Shown: in pieces, positions 1-9,097 of the stretch
How the letters are laid out: every line of letters starts with the position of its first letter
How positions within the stretch are numbered: the first letter of the stretch is position 1
DNA from: Actinomycetospora straminea
GTDB lineage: Bacteria; Actinomycetota; Actinomycetes; Mycobacteriales; Pseudonocardiaceae
DNA: 64,000 nucleotides
Assembly: GCF_028737255.1 (NCBI RefSeq)
Contig: NZ_JAQZAN010000021.1
Location: forward strand, 41,476-105,475
Direction: 5' to 3'
The notes under the pieces: model-generated
Seen by the model: the letters and a program-made list of their open reading frames with translations, nothing else
What the model was told of the DNA's origin: nothing
Databases searched by the model: none
Position numbers and translations under genes: made by a program

Positions 1-1883
1 GTGATGCCGAGCAGGGCGTAGACCGCGGCCGCGAGGGCCCGCAGCACCCGGCCGACCCGCAGCTCGCGCGTCGCGAGGTACGCCGACAGGCCCGCCAGCG
101 GCAGCGCGGCGACGAGCAGGAGCGACACCGCGGCCGGCGGGCCGCCGACCGGCCACGCGGGGCCGCCCAGCACGCCGACCACCGCGAGCGCCGCCGGGAC
201 GGGTGCGCCGGTGCCGCCGGCGATCGGGTGCCAGCCGGCGAGGTAGGTCGACCAGAGCTCGCGCAGGCCCGGGACCTCGGCGATCCGCCCGCCGGCGAGG
301 TCGAGCCCGAGGCGCGCGCGCTGCGTCACCAGCGAGACGAGCGTCAGCCCGACGACGAGCAGCAGCGGCGGGGCGAGGAGCAGCTCGCGTGCCACCCGGC
401 CCGGCGTGACCGGGACGTAGACGACCCGTTCCCCGTCGGGTGCGGGCCGGGGGTCGCTCGGCCGGATCGGTGCGACGGCCTCGGTGGGGGGCTCCGACCA
501 GGACGAGGCGTCCGCCGGCGCCCGGGGGCCGGGCAGCGCGACCGCCAGGGACTCCCCCGGGCGGCGCAGGCCCGCGGTCCGACGCCGGCGCAGCGCCGCG
601 CCCGCCGGGAGCGCCTCGGGGCCGACCGCACGGCGGCGTCCGGCGTCGTCGGCGGCCTCGTCCTCGCGGGACCCGGCCCGTCCGGTGCGCTCCGCCCACT
701 CGGGCAGGCGGCCGAGCTCGAGCTCCTCGCGCAGCCGCCCGCGCACGAGCGAGGTCATCCCGCCACGCACGGCGTTGCGCAGGCGCGTGGTGCGGCTGGT
801 CAGCAGGCCGCGCAGCTCGCGGGGCAGCGCCGTCGCCCCGGTGCTGCGCCGGCGGCGCGCGTCGGCGAGGTCGGCGATGCCCGGGCCGGACCCGAGCACC
901 CGCGCCAGGCCCGCGAGCTCCGCGCCCGCCGCCCGCGCCCGGCGCACGAGCAGCAGCCCGAGCGCGCGCATCACCGCGAGCACCGGCAGGCGCACGAGGC
1001 CCAGCACGAAGGCAGGGCTCGAGCAGTTGGCGAGGAAGGTCCGCACGCCGTGGGCGCGGTCGGTGGCCCGGTAGCGGGGGTCGACGCCGGCGGTGTCGAG
1101 CGGGCGCACCCGGGTGGTGAGCGCCCGGGCGTGGCGCAACCGCGCCGACGGCGCGCACAGGACGAGCCCGCCGGCGCGGTTGACGCGCCAGCCGTAGTCG
1201 ACGTCCTCGCGCAGCAGGCCGAGCGCGGTGTCGTAGCCGCCGAGGGAGTCCCACTCGCGGCGACGCACCAGCGAACCCGCCGACCCGACCGCGAGGACCT
1301 CGGAGTTGGTCGCGAACTGGCCGAGGTCGAGCTCGTCGGCGCCGATGCCGGTCTGCCGCGAGCCGGAGGCGTCGATGGAGACACCGGCCTCGACGACGAG
1401 GCGGGGGTCGTCCCAGTCGAGGCACAGCGGGCCGAGGACGGCGGCCGACGGGGAGGCGGCGGCGACCGAGAGCAGGACCTCGAGGCAGTCCGGGGCGGGG
1501 GCGGCGTCGTCGTGGAGGACCCAGAGCCAGTCCCCGCTCCCCCTGTCGGCGTGCTCCCCTCGCTGCCCGACCGAGGCATTGCGGCCCCAGCGCCGGTCGG
1601 CGTCGTCGACCGCGGTGTGGACGGCCTCGGCGAAGCCGGTGTCGCGGGGCATGCGCAGGACGACGTCGACCTGGTTGCTCGCCGCGAGGACGCCCGCCGT
1701 GCCGTCGGTGGACCCGGTGTCGACCGCGACCACCCAGCGCGGCCGCCGCGTCAGGCGCGCCAGCGCGTCGAGCGTGCCCCGGAGCCAGGTCTCGCCGTCG
1801 TGGCAGACGAGGACGGCCAGGACCGGCGTCGATGCCCGTGCCGATGCCCGTGTCGATACCGCCGTCGGGGAGGGTCGAGCCAC
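1..1883 (-). CDS. Large membrane-bound family 2 glycosyltransferase (3' end outside window)
   Basis: The gene runs off the left edge, so the C-terminus is missing. It starts at a GTG (1883) preceded by AGGGGAAGGA. The N-terminal half is a GT-A fold glycosyltransferase: TPVLAVLVCHDGE opens the nucleotide-sugar domain, VDTGSTDGT follows, and VLHDDAAPAP is the metal-binding region. Around residues 485-530 a cytoplasmic part ends in VTPGRVARELL and a hydrophobic segment (LLLAPPLLLVVGLTLVSLV) begins; more hydrophobic stretches reach the window edge, so the protein is polytopic. This layout is typical of very large actinobacterial glycosyltransferases encoded beside whiB2. They are thought to act in cell-envelope polysaccharide synthesis, but the donor and acceptor cannot be read from the sequence. 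Minus-strand stop triplets noticed while reading all fell in other frames. Confidence 0.85.
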   Translation of the reverse strand, partial: MARPSPTAVSTRASARASTPVLAVLVCHDGETWLRGTLDALARLTRRPRWVVAVDTGSTDGTAGVLAASNQVDVVLRMPRDTGFAEAVHTAVDDADRRWGRNASVGQRGEHADRGSGDWLWVLHDDAAPAPDCLEVLLSVAAASPSAAVLGPLCLDWDDPRLVVEAGVSIDASGSRQTGIGADELDLGQFATNSEVLAVGSAGSLVRRREWDSLGGYDTALGLLREDVDYGWRVNRAGGLVLCAPSARLRHARALTTRVRPLDTAGVDPRYRATDRAHGVRTFLANCSSPAFVLGLVRLPVLAVMRALGLLLVRRARAAGAELAGLARVLGSGPGIADLADARRRRSTGATALPRELRGLLTSRTTRLRNAVRGGMTSLVRGRLREELELGRLPEWAERTGRAGSREDEAADDAGRRRAVGPEALPAGAALRRRRTAGLRRPGESLAVALPGPRAPADASSWSEPPTEAVAPIRPSDPRPAPDGERVVYVPVTPGRVARELLLAPPLLLVVGLTLVSLVTQRARLGLDLAGGRIAEVPGLRELWSTYLAGWHPIAGGTGAPVPAALAVVGVLGGPAWPVGGPPAAVSLLLVAALPLAGLSAYLATRELRVGRVLRALAAAVYALLGI

Positions 1884-2007
1884 GCGCGCCGTCCTTCCCC
1901 TCGGGCCACCACCCGAGGGCGCCCACGCTGCGGTCCGGCGTCCGAGACTAGGACCCGCCCCGGACGGGGGACGGCCGGGGTGTCAGACGGCCCCGCGCGC
2001 TGCCCCG

Positions 2008-2376
2008 CTAGACCGCGCGACGCTTGAGGCGCCGGCGCTCGCGCTCGGACAGCCCGCCCCAGATCCCGAACCGCTCGTCGTGGCCCAGCGCGTACTCGAG
2101 GCACTCGCTGCGGACCTCGCAGCTGTTGCAGATCTGCTTGGCCTCCCGGGTGCTGCCGCCCTTCTCGGGGAAGAACGCCTCCGGGTCGGTCTGCGCGCAG
2201 AGGGCGCGCTCCTGCCACTCCTGCTCGTCCTCGGTCACCATGGCGAGCTCGGACAGGACGTCCCGCAGCCCCGCCCTCGGTGCCTGTGCCGGACCCGCCG
2301 GGCTCACCGCCCAGCCGTGCTCCGCTCCGTGCCCCTGGCTGCCCAGCACCACCGACCCGCTCTCCGCAGCGTTCAC
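2008..2376 (-). CDS. whiB2: WhiB-family iron-sulfur transcription factor, WhiB2/WhmD type
   Basis: This is a small redox-sensitive regulator that binds a 4Fe-4S cluster and acts with the primary sigma factor. In actinobacteria WhiB2 controls septation and cell division. The four cluster cysteines are C60, C83, C86 and C92 (one Cys, then CNSCEVRSEC), followed by the diagnostic turn RFGIWGG and a basic C-terminus (ERERRRLKRRAV). The block ALCAQTDPEAFFPEKGG is nearly identical to mycobacterial WhiB2. The start is chosen at GTG 2376 because GGAGGGC lies just upstream; this gives 122 residues, about 30 more than mycobacterial WhiB2, all in a variable N-terminus. ATG 2241 (giving MVTEDEQEW) is an alternative. 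Its position next to fbiA matches the Rv3260c-Rv3261 arrangement. Confidence 0.95.
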   Translation of the reverse strand: MNAAESGSVVLGSQGHGAEHGWAVSPAGPAQAPRAGLRDVLSELAMVTEDEQEWQERALCAQTDPEAFFPEKGGSTREAKQICNSCEVRSECLEYALGHDERFGIWGGLSERERRRLKRRAV

Positions 2377-2457
2377 GACGCCCTCCTCGCCTCGACTCCC
2401 CCGGCCCCCCGCCTGAGCGGACGAGGCGTCGGCCCCGCACCGACGTGTCATCGCGTA

Positions 2458-2479
2458 GGAATTACACCGGTGTCGTTCC
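2458..2479. promoter_or_regulatory. 22-bp imperfect palindrome upstream of whiB2
   Basis: The core ACACCGGTGT (2464-2473) is a perfect 10-bp palindrome. It extends to GGAA on the left and TTCC on the right, so only the TT/CG positions break symmetry. It lies about 82 bp upstream of the chosen whiB2 start and about 120 bp from the divergent M50 protease start, a suitable place for a regulator of one or both genes. The half-site TTACAC resembles a BldD half-site, but the two-base spacing does not fit the published one-base spacing; the rightward half also contains GACAC on the other strand, a WhiA-like word. Its identity is therefore open. Confidence 0.45.
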
Positions 2480-2602
2480 ATCCGGGTCAAGCCGGGGGCC
2501 TCGTCCGGCCGCATGTCGCGACGACCGGTCGTCACGTGCGGTGAGCGTCATGCTCTGTCCGTAGCAACGAACGCTCAAACCTCATCGGGGAGACTGGTCC
2601 GT

Positions 2603-3364
2603 GTGGCCCCACGCTCACGCCTGCGCTCCCCGGTCAGCCCCATCTTCCTGGTCCTCGTGGCCCTCACGGCCGCCGGGGGCGCCCTGACCCTCGTGCCCGC
2701 GGAGGGCGCGGTCATCGGCGGCACGGTGCTGCTGGTGCTCGCCGGGTGGGCGGTCTCGCTGTGCCTGCACGAGTTCTCCCACGCCCTGACCGCCGACCGC
2801 TGCGGCGACCACTCGGTCCGCGCGCTGGGCTACCTGACCCTCGACATCCGCCGTTACGCCAACATCGGGCTCACGCTCGTGCTGCCGCTGCTGTTCCTGC
2901 TGCTCGGCGGCATCCCGCTGCCCGGCGGGGCGGTGTGGATCCAGCGCGCCGCCCTGCGCTCGCGGCCCGCGATCAGCGCGGTGTCGCTGGCCGGGCCGCT
3001 GGCGAACCTCGTGCTCGCGGCCCTCATCGCGATCGCCGTGGTGCTCACGGCGCCGCCGCTGCCGCTCGCCGCCGCCCTGATGTTCCTGGGCCTGATCCAG
3101 GTCCTGACGTTCGTGCTCAACCTGCTGCCGGTGCCGGGGCTGGACGGCTGGGGCGTCATCGACCCCTACCTGCCCTACCGCACGCGCGCCGCCGCGGCCC
3201 GGATCGCGCCCTACGCGCCGATCGCCTTCATCCTGATCATCTTCTTCGTCCCGTACGCCTCGGCGCTGCTGTTCACCGTGGCCGACGCCGTCTTCGGCCT
3301 CGTCGGCGGCGACTCCGCCCTCTCCGGGCTCGGCGGTGCGCAGTTCACCGAGCTGCTGCGCTGA
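2603..3364 (+). CDS. M50-family (site-2 protease) membrane metalloprotease
   Basis: This is a polytopic membrane protein of 253 residues. It carries the M50 zinc motif HEFSH at about residues 55-59, inside the segment LAGWAVSLCLHEFSHAL, and the second zinc ligand region NLLPVPGLDGWG near residue 175. The N-terminal, middle and C-terminal hydrophobic segments fit the small site-2 protease-like family without PDZ or CBS domains. Members cut transmembrane substrates inside the bilayer; the substrate here is unknown. The start is set at GTG 2603 because GGGGAGA lies 10-16 bases upstream and the protein then opens with a basic cytosolic stretch before the first membrane span. It is transcribed divergently from whiB2. 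Confidence 0.85.
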   Translation: MAPRSRLRSPVSPIFLVLVALTAAGGALTLVPAEGAVIGGTVLLVLAGWAVSLCLHEFSHALTADRCGDHSVRALGYLTLDIRRYANIGLTLVLPLLFLLLGGIPLPGGAVWIQRAALRSRPAISAVSLAGPLANLVLAALIAIAVVLTAPPLPLAAALMFLGLIQVLTFVLNLLPVPGLDGWGVIDPYLPYRTRAAAARIAPYAPIAFILIIFFVPYASALLFTVADAVFGLVGGDSALSGLGGAQFTELLR

Positions 3365-3446
3365 TCCCACCCGGCACCCACCCGACGCGGCGCGGGGGTG
3401 CCCCGCAGGAGGACGATCGGGGCCGAGCCGTCGAGAGGAGCACCCG

Positions 3447-4400
3447 GTGCAGGTCACCGTTCTGGTCGGGGGCGTCGGGGGCGCCCGCTTCCTGCAGGGC
3501 GTCAAGGCCGCCGCCGGTCCCGGCGACACCATCCGCGCCGTCGTCAACGTCGGCGACGACATCTGGATGCACGGGCTGCGCGTCTGCCCCGACCTCGACA
3601 CGTGCATGTACACCCTCGGGGCGGGCATCGACACCGAGAAGGGCTGGGGCCGCGCCAAGGAGACGTGGTCGGTGCGCGAGGAGCTCGAGGCCTACGGCGC
3701 CGACCCGACGTGGTTCGGGCTGGGCGACCGCGACGTCGCGACCCACCTCGTGCGGACCCGGATGCTGCGCGCCGGCTACCCGCTCTCGCAGGTCACGACG
3801 GCGCTGTGCCACCGCTGGGCGCCGGGGGTCGACCTGATCCCCGCCAGCGACGACCGCATCGAGACCCACGTCGTGGTGGACGACCCGGCCGACGGCCGCC
3901 GCAAGGCGATCCACTTCCAGGAGTGGTGGGTGCGCCACCGCGCGGCGCTGCCCGCGCACTCGTTCGCCTCGGTGGGGCGCGACGAGGCCACCGCCTGCCC
4001 CGACGCGCTCGCCGCGGTCGCCGACGCCGACGTGGTGCTCGTGGCGCCGTCGAACCCGGTGGTCAGCGTCAACACCATCGTCGACGTGCCGGGGATGCGC
4101 CCGGCGCTCACCGCAGCCCCCGCCAAGGTCGTCGGGGTGTCGCCGATCGTCGGCGGGCACGCGGTGCGCGGGATGGCGGAGGCGTGCCTCGCAGCGGTCG
4201 ACGTGCCGGTGACCGCCGAGGGCGTCGGGCGCTGGTACGGATCGCGGGCCACCGGCGGGCTGCTCGACGGCTGGCTCGTCGCGCCCGGCGACGGCGCCGA
4301 GGTGCCCGGCGTCGCGGTGCGCGAGGTGCCGCTGATGATGACCGACCCGGACACCACCGCCGCGATGGTGCGGGCGGCGTACGAGGTGGCGGGTGTCTGA
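3447..4400 (+). CDS. fbiA: 2-phospholactate/phosphoenolpyruvate transferase (coenzyme F420 biosynthesis)
   Basis: FbiA/CofD joins Fo to a lactyl or phosphoenolpyruvyl phosphate donor to give F420-0 or its dehydro form. The N-terminus [16 protein letters not shown] is the family signature, a glycine-rich Rossmann-like loop, and [11 protein letters not shown] and [13 protein letters not shown] are further conserved blocks. The 317-residue length matches the family. The start is GTG 3447 with GAGAGGAG immediately upstream. The last 8 nt overlap fbiB, so the two are translationally coupled, as expected for consecutive steps of F420 synthesis. Gene order whiB2-fbiA-fbiB matches Rv3260c-Rv3262. The actual donor (2-phospholactate or PEP) cannot be decided from the sequence. 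Confidence 0.95.
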   Translation: MQVTVLVGGVGGARFLQGVKAAAGPGDTIRAVVNVGDDIWMHGLRVCPDLDTCMYTLGAGIDTEKGWGRAKETWSVREELEAYGADPTWFGLGDRDVATHLVRTRMLRAGYPLSQVTTALCHRWAPGVDLIPASDDRIETHVVVDDPADGRRKAIHFQEWWVRHRAALPAHSFASVGRDEATACPDALAAVADADVVLVAPSNPVVSVNTIVDVPGMRPALTAAPAKVVGVSPIVGGHAVRGMAEACLAAVDVPVTAEGVGRWYGSRATGGLLDGWLVAPGDGAEVPGVAVREVPLMMTDPDTTAAMVRAAYEVAGV

Positions 4401-5829
4401 GGTGCCACCCGGCGCAGCGGAGGTCACCGCCGATGCGTCGGACGCCGCGGGGGCGTCCCTCGCTCCCCCGCGGGGCGACCACGCCGCGGACGGGCTGACG
4501 CTCTGGGGCGTCCGCGGGCTCCCCGAGTTCCGGCCCGGCGACGACCTCGCCGCGGCGCTCGCCACGGCGCTCGACGGCACGCTCGCCGACGGCGACGTGC
4601 TCGTCGTGACCTCGAAGGTGCTCTCGAAGGTCGAGGGCCGGCTGGTCACCGTGCCGTCCGACCCCGACGCGCGCGACGCCGCCCGCCGCGCGCTGATCGA
4701 CCGCGAGACCGTGCGCCTGCTCGCGACGAAGGGCCGCACCAAGATCGTCGCCAACCCGCTCGGCATCGTGCAGGCCGCCGCCGGGATCGACGCCTCGAAC
4801 GTCGCCGGCGACGAGGTCGCGCTGCTGCCCGAGGACCCCGACGCCTCGGCCGCCGCCCTGCGCGCCGCGCTGCGCGAGCGGCTCGGGGTCGACGTCGCGG
4901 TGGTCGTCACCGACACCATGGGCCGCACCTGGCGGACCGGCCAGACCGACGCCGCGATCGGCGCGGCGGGCCTCGAGGTGGTGCACGCCTACGGCGGAGC
5001 GGTCGACGCGCAGGGCAACGAGCTGGTCGTCACCGAGGTGGCGGTGGCCGACGAGGTCGCGGCGGCCGCGGATCTCGTCAAGGGCAAGCTCGGCGGGGTG
5101 CCCGTCGCGGTGGTGCGCGGGCTGCCCGCGGCGCTGCGCTCGGAGACCGCGCGGGGCGCGGACCTCGTGCGCCCGGTCGAGGAGGACCTGTTCTGGCTGG
5201 GCACGGACGAGGCGCTGGCGCGGGGCCGTGAACAGGGACGGCGCGAGGCGGTCCCGGCCCGGCGGTCGGTGCGCGCCTTCGCGCCCGACCCCGTCGACCC
5301 CGCGGCCCTGCGCCGGGCGGGCGCCGCGGCGCTGACCGCGCCCGCCCCGCACCACACCCGTCCGGTGCGGTTCGTGCACCTGGCCGCGCCCGACGTCCGC
5401 ACCCGGCTGCTCGACGCGATGGCCGAGGCCTGGCGCGCCGACCTGCGCGGCGACGGGTTCGCCGAGGACGCCGTCGCCCGCCGCGTCGCCCGCGGTGACC
5501 TGTTGCGCGCCGCACCGGAGGTCGTGCTGCCGTTCCTCGTCCTCGAGGGCGCCCACGCCTACCCCGACGCCCGGCGCGCCGCGGCCGAGCACACGATGTT
5601 CACCGTCGCCGGCGGCGCGGCGGTCCAGGGGCTGCTCGTGGCGCTGGCCGCCGAGGGGCTCGGCTCGTGCTGGGTGTCGTCCACGATCTTCGCGCCGGAC
5701 GTCGTCCGCGCCGAGCTGGACCTGCCCGCCGACTGGGAGCCCCTCGGCGCGGTCGCCGTCGGGCACCCCGCCTCCGCGCCGCCCCCGCGCGGCGCACTCG
5801 CCGTCGACGACCGGTGGGTGGAGCGGTGA
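4393..5829 (+). CDS. fbiB: Bifunctional F420:gamma-glutamyl ligase / FMN-dependent reductase
   Basis: FbiB adds the poly-gamma-glutamate tail to F420 and, through its C-terminal domain, reduces dehydro-F420. The N-terminal CofE-type ligase covers about residues 35-260, with [12 protein letters not shown] and [17 protein letters not shown]. The C-terminal nitroreductase-like flavin domain covers about 290-478, starting at RRSVRAF and including [20 protein letters not shown]. The total of 478 residues is close to the mycobacterial two-domain protein. About 30 extra residues precede the ligase domain. The GTG start lies inside the end of fbiA and the stop overlaps the next start (GTGA), so fbiA, fbiB and the Nudix gene form one coupled operon. 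Confidence 0.95.
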   Translation: MSEVPPGAAEVTADASDAAGASLAPPRGDHAADGLTLWGVRGLPEFRPGDDLAAALATALDGTLADGDVLVVTSKVLSKVEGRLVTVPSDPDARDAARRALIDRETVRLLATKGRTKIVANPLGIVQAAAGIDASNVAGDEVALLPEDPDASAAALRAALRERLGVDVAVVVTDTMGRTWRTGQTDAAIGAAGLEVVHAYGGAVDAQGNELVVTEVAVADEVAAAADLVKGKLGGVPVAVVRGLPAALRSETARGADLVRPVEEDLFWLGTDEALARGREQGRREAVPARRSVRAFAPDPVDPAALRRAGAAALTAPAPHHTRPVRFVHLAAPDVRTRLLDAMAEAWRADLRGDGFAEDAVARRVARGDLLRAAPEVVLPFLVLEGAHAYPDARRAAAEHTMFTVAGGAAVQGLLVALAAEGLGSCWVSSTIFAPDVVRAELDLPADWEPLGAVAVGHPASAPPPRGALAVDDRWVER

Positions 5830-6428
5830 GCGACCCCGAGCTCGACCCGGCCCTCGAGCCCGCCGGCGACCGGACCCTGGCCGCGACCACCCGGGCCGCG
5901 GTGTCGACCGCCGCGGTGCACGCCGACGCGCGCGCCGTGCTCGACCGCTGGCGCCCGGCGCTCCGCGATGTCGACTCCGTGCGCCAGGCGCTGCTGTCCT
6001 ACCTCGACGCCCGCCCCGACGCCTGCTCGCGCTCCTGCGCGCCCGGGCACCTGACGGCGTCGACGCTCGTGCTCGACGCCGCCGGCGAGCACGCCCTGCT
6101 GACCCTGCACCCGCGCATCGGGGCGTGGATCCAGCTCGGCGGGCACATCGAGCCCGACGACACCACCCTCGCCGGGGCCGCACTGCGCGAGGCGACCGAG
6201 GAGTCCGGCATCCCGGGCCTCGTGCTCGATCCCGAGCCCGTGCACGCCGAGGTCCACGCGCTGACCTGCTCGCTCGGCGTGCCCACCCGCCACCTCGACG
6301 TCCGCTTCGTCGCCCACGCCCCGCCCGGCGCGGTGGAGTCGATCAGCGAGGAGTCGCTGGACCTGCGCTGGTGGCGGCTCGCCGAGCTGCCCGACGACGT
6401 CGCGTTCGGGCGTGCGCTCTCGCCCTGA
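5826..6428 (+). CDS. Nudix hydrolase
   Basis: A 200-residue Nudix protein. The Nudix box begins GGHIEPDD (about residues 104-111) and closes with [10 protein letters not shown], supplying the REUxEExGU metal-binding signature. Such enzymes cleave nucleoside diphosphates linked to another group; the substrate is not predictable here. The start GTG 5826 overlaps the fbiB stop by 4 nt, so it is the third gene of the F420 operon, which suggests, without proving it, a role in clearing nucleotide by-products or damaged cofactor. About 60 residues before the catalytic domain form a helical lead-in ([17 protein letters not shown]). It converges on the DNA glycosylase gene 11 bp away. Confidence 0.9.
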   Translation: MSDPELDPALEPAGDRTLAATTRAAVSTAAVHADARAVLDRWRPALRDVDSVRQALLSYLDARPDACSRSCAPGHLTASTLVLDAAGEHALLTLHPRIGAWIQLGGHIEPDDTTLAGAALREATEESGIPGLVLDPEPVHAEVHALTCSLGVPTRHLDVRFVAHAPPGAVESISEESLDLRWWRLAELPDDVAFGRALSP

Positions 6429-6439
6429 TCCTGGAGGGG

Positions 6440-7387
6440 TCAGTACGTCCGGTAGTCCTTGGGCGAGAAGCGGGGCCCGAAGCGCGGGCGCCGGAACCCC
6501 GAGGCCTCGATGTACCGCACGGCCCGCTGGCGCTGCGGCTTGTAGCAGGCCAGCACCTCGAGCATCCCGGCGTCGTCGAGCTTGCGGCCCACCAGGGCCC
6601 AGCCGACGGTCGACGGGATGTGGAAGTCGCCGACGCTGACGGCGTCGGGGTCGCCCCAGGAGCGCTGGGCCACCTCGGCGGCGGTCCACACCCCGATCCC
6701 CGGCACCTTGCGCAGCAGCGCCCGCCCGGCCTCGCCGCGCAGCTCGGCGGCCTTCTCCAGGCGGTGCGCGACGGTGGCGGCGGCGAGGATCGCGCGGCGG
6801 CGGGCCTGGTCGACGCCGGCGCGGTGCCACTCCCAGTCCGGGATCTCGCGGGTCCGACGCGGGGTCGGCGGCAGCTTCATCCGCCGCGGGGTCGGGCCCG
6901 GCGCGTCCTCGCCGAAGCGCCAGCACAGCTCGCGGAACGACCGGCGCGCCTCGGTGCCCGTCACCTTCTGCTCGAGGATCGCGGGCAGCAGCTGGTCCCA
7001 CACCGTGCGCGTGGCCCCGAGGCGCAGGCCCGGCATGCGCCGGCGGGCCTCGGCGACCAGCGGGTGGTGGCCGACGAAGCCGGCGTCGTCGTCCTCGGCG
7101 CCCAGCAGCGCCGGCACCCCGTCGACGATCCACGCCGCGCCCGGCCCCCACGCCCGCGCCCGCACCTCGCCGTCCCGCCGCGACAGCGCGAGCGTCGCGG
7201 GGCCCTCGGGCGTCGGGGTGGCGCGCCACAGCTCGCCGCCGTGCGACCCCTCGAGGTCGGTGTGGAACGTCGGGTCGCCCTTGCCGCGACGCAGCGGGGC
7301 GATCAGCGCCCGCAGGTCGAGCACGAAGTCGGGCCGCCAGACCCGCTCCGCCTCCGGCGCCGCGACAGGGGGAGCCTCAGGCACCAC
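6440..7387 (-). CDS. HhH-superfamily DNA-3-methyladenine glycosylase-like protein (AlkA type)
   Basis: A predicted base-excision-repair glycosylase of 315 residues. The catalytic half contains LLPAILEQKVTGTEA, the helix-hairpin-helix LRKVPGIGVWTAAEV, and SVGDFHIP, whose Asp is in the usual place of the catalytic acid of the Nth/AlkA superfamily. No C-terminal iron-sulfur cysteine cluster is present, which argues against Nth or MutY. An N-terminal beta-rich region (about 1-130) resembles the AlkA N-domain. The start overlaps the end of manC by 11 nt, so it is cotranscribed downstream of manC; the pairing looks positional rather than functional. The damaged base it prefers is unknown. Confidence 0.85.
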   Translation of the reverse strand: MVPEAPPVAAPEAERVWRPDFVLDLRALIAPLRRGKGDPTFHTDLEGSHGGELWRATPTPEGPATLALSRRDGEVRARAWGPGAAWIVDGVPALLGAEDDDAGFVGHHPLVAEARRRMPGLRLGATRTVWDQLLPAILEQKVTGTEARRSFRELCWRFGEDAPGPTPRRMKLPPTPRRTREIPDWEWHRAGVDQARRRAILAAATVAHRLEKAAELRGEAGRALLRKVPGIGVWTAAEVAQRSWGDPDAVSVGDFHIPSTVGWALVGRKLDDAGMLEVLACYKPQRQRAVRYIEASGFRRPRFGPRFSPKDYRTY

Positions 7388-8498
7388 CCGAGAATCGCAG
7401 ACCGCCGTCGGGGACGACGAGACCGGGCCAGATCCGCACGCCGGCCAGCAGCTCGCACGAGGCCCCGATCGACGCGCCGTCGCCGACCACCGCGTCGCTG
7501 ACCACGGTCTCGTCGCCGATCGTCGCGCCCGGGCCGATCACCGAGCGCTCGACGACCGCGCCGTCGCCGATCCGCGCCCCGTCCATCACCACCGACCCCG
7601 AGACGCGGCTGCCCTCGCCGACCTGGACGTCGGCGCCGAGCGTGGTGCCGTCGGTCAGCGACGCCGAGGACGCCACCTTCGCCCCGGGCAGCAGCAGCGC
7701 CGTGCCGACCGGACCCGGCAGCGCGGCGGTCGGCGCGGCGCCCTGGACGAGGTCGGCGCTGCCGCGCACGAACGAGGCGGGGGTGCCGAGGTCGAGCCAG
7801 TACGACGACTCGACGTGGCCCTGCAGCCGCGAGCCGCCCGCGAGCAGGCCCGGGAACGTCTCGCGCTCCACCGACACGGGCCGGCCGGCGGGGATCGCGT
7901 CGATGACCTCGCGCCGGAAGACGTAGCAGCCGGCGTTGACCTGATCGGTCGGCGGCGTGAGCGTCTTCTCCAGGAACGCGGTGACGCGGCCCGTCGCGTC
8001 GGTGGGCACGCAGCCGAACGCGGTGGGGTCGGGGACCCGCACGAGGTGCAGGGTCGCGTCCGCGCCCGCCGCCCGGTGCTCGCCGACCACCGCGCGGACG
8101 TCGACGCCGGAGAGGATGTCGCCGTTGAACACGACGACCTCGTCGAACCCGGGCGCGAGCGCGTCCGCCGCGTAGCGGATGCCGCCGCCGGTGCCGAGCG
8201 GCTCGGGCTCCGGGCAGCAGGTGAGGTCCAGGCCCAGCGCCGCGCCGTCGGACAGGAAGCCCTCGAACACCTCGGCGCGGTACGCGGTGCCCAACACGAC
8301 GGTGCGGATGCCGGCCGCCGCGATCCGCGAGAGCAGGTGCGCCAGGAACGGCACCCCGGCCGTCGGCAGCATCGGTTTCGGCGTGCTCAGCGTCAGCGGC
8401 CGCAACCGGCTGCCCTGCCCCCCGACGAGCACCACCGCGGCCGTGCGCGCCGGGTCGATGATCGTCCCGTCGAGCTCCGTGTCCCCTGTCTGCACCAC
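7377..8498 (-). CDS. manC: Mannose-1-phosphate guanylyltransferase (GDP-mannose pyrophosphorylase)
   Basis: A sugar-nucleotide transferase that makes GDP-mannose from GTP and mannose-1-phosphate. The N-terminal Rossmann-like domain shows AAVVLVGGQGSRLRPLT, the signature loop, followed by STPKPMLPTAGVPFL, FNGDILSG (metal-binding Asp) and NAGCYVF. From about residue 265 a left-handed beta-helix of hexapeptide repeats follows (GEGSRVSGSV, GDGAVVERSVIGPG). It corresponds in place and type to mycobacterial Rv3264c, so GDP-mannose for PIMs, lipomannan and glycoproteins is the likely product; an RmlA-like specificity is less likely because rmlA normally lacks the long beta-helix. Two tandem GTG codons (8498 and 8495) are possible starts. 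Confidence 0.88.
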   Translation of the reverse strand: MVQTGDTELDGTIIDPARTAAVVLVGGQGSRLRPLTLSTPKPMLPTAGVPFLAHLLSRIAAAGIRTVVLGTAYRAEVFEGFLSDGAALGLDLTCCPEPEPLGTGGGIRYAADALAPGFDEVVVFNGDILSGVDVRAVVGEHRAAGADATLHLVRVPDPTAFGCVPTDATGRVTAFLEKTLTPPTDQVNAGCYVFRREVIDAIPAGRPVSVERETFPGLLAGGSRLQGHVESSYWLDLGTPASFVRGSADLVQGAAPTAALPGPVGTALLLPGAKVASSASLTDGTTLGADVQVGEGSRVSGSVVMDGARIGDGAVVERSVIGPGATIGDETVVSDAVVGDGASIGASCELLAGVRIWPGLVVPDGGLRFSGGA

Positions 8499-8623
8499 CC
8501 GAAGACCCCCCTCGTCGATGACGAATCGTGACCGCGGGCGATAGTGTGGACCCTCCCGGGGCCGTGTCGGCCGACGACCCGGCCGAGACCCGCCCGTCGG
8601 GGAAACGAGCAGGAGGGTCGCAG

Positions 8624-9094
8624 GTGGCCTCGAATGCGTGGGAGCGCGCTCAGGACGCCATCGCGCATGCCTCCCAGCGGGCCACGGAGCGTGACGAGGA
8701 CGTCATCACGCCCGACTCCGCGGTCTCGCCGTTCGACGCGGCGAGCACCACGATCCTGCCGCACGCGCTGAGCTCGCGCGGGGGCCGGGGCCACGACCCG
8801 GACCTCACCCAGCGGCTGCGCCACGACGGTCTCCGGCCGACCGGGCAGGTCGACGGGCCGCCCGGTCAGGACCGGCCCCGCAACGGCCACCACCGCCGCC
8901 CGGACGACGACGAGGACGGCGACCCGACCACCGTCCGCTTCGACACGCGCCCGTCGCCGGCCCACCCCGGTACCTCGCCGTTCCCCGCCAACCCCTTCCC
9001 CGGCGGGCCCGGCCCCGCGCCCGAGCCGGAGCACGACGAGACGCCCGCCGAGGAGCCCCGCCGCTCGTGGTGGCGGCGGCTGTTCGGTCGCTGA
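8624..9094 (+). CDS. Uncharacterised disordered protein with aromatic-basic C-terminus
   Basis: No domain is recognised. The 156-residue frame starts at GTG 8624 behind AGGAGGG (8611-8617), which is the strongest evidence that it is expressed. The first 50 residues (ASNAWERAQDAIAHASQRA) look helical and acidic; the middle is rich in Pro, Asp, Gly and Arg and probably disordered; the last residues RRSWWRRLFGR form a short basic, aromatic tail suited to touching the membrane or a protein partner. It is divergent from manC (125 bp between starts) and converges on the MpaB-family gene with only 3 bp between stops. Confidence 0.55.
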   Translation: MASNAWERAQDAIAHASQRATERDEDVITPDSAVSPFDAASTTILPHALSSRGGRGHDPDLTQRLRHDGLRPTGQVDGPPGQDRPRNGHHRRPDDDEDGDPTTVRFDTRPSPAHPGTSPFPANPFPGGPGPAPEPEHDETPAEEPRRSWWRRLFGR

Positions 9095-9097
9095 CGC

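Noticed and set aside
228..2027. A long plus-strand frame over the first glycosyltransferase
   Set aside because: Opposite to the frame with GT2 motifs and no domain of its own.
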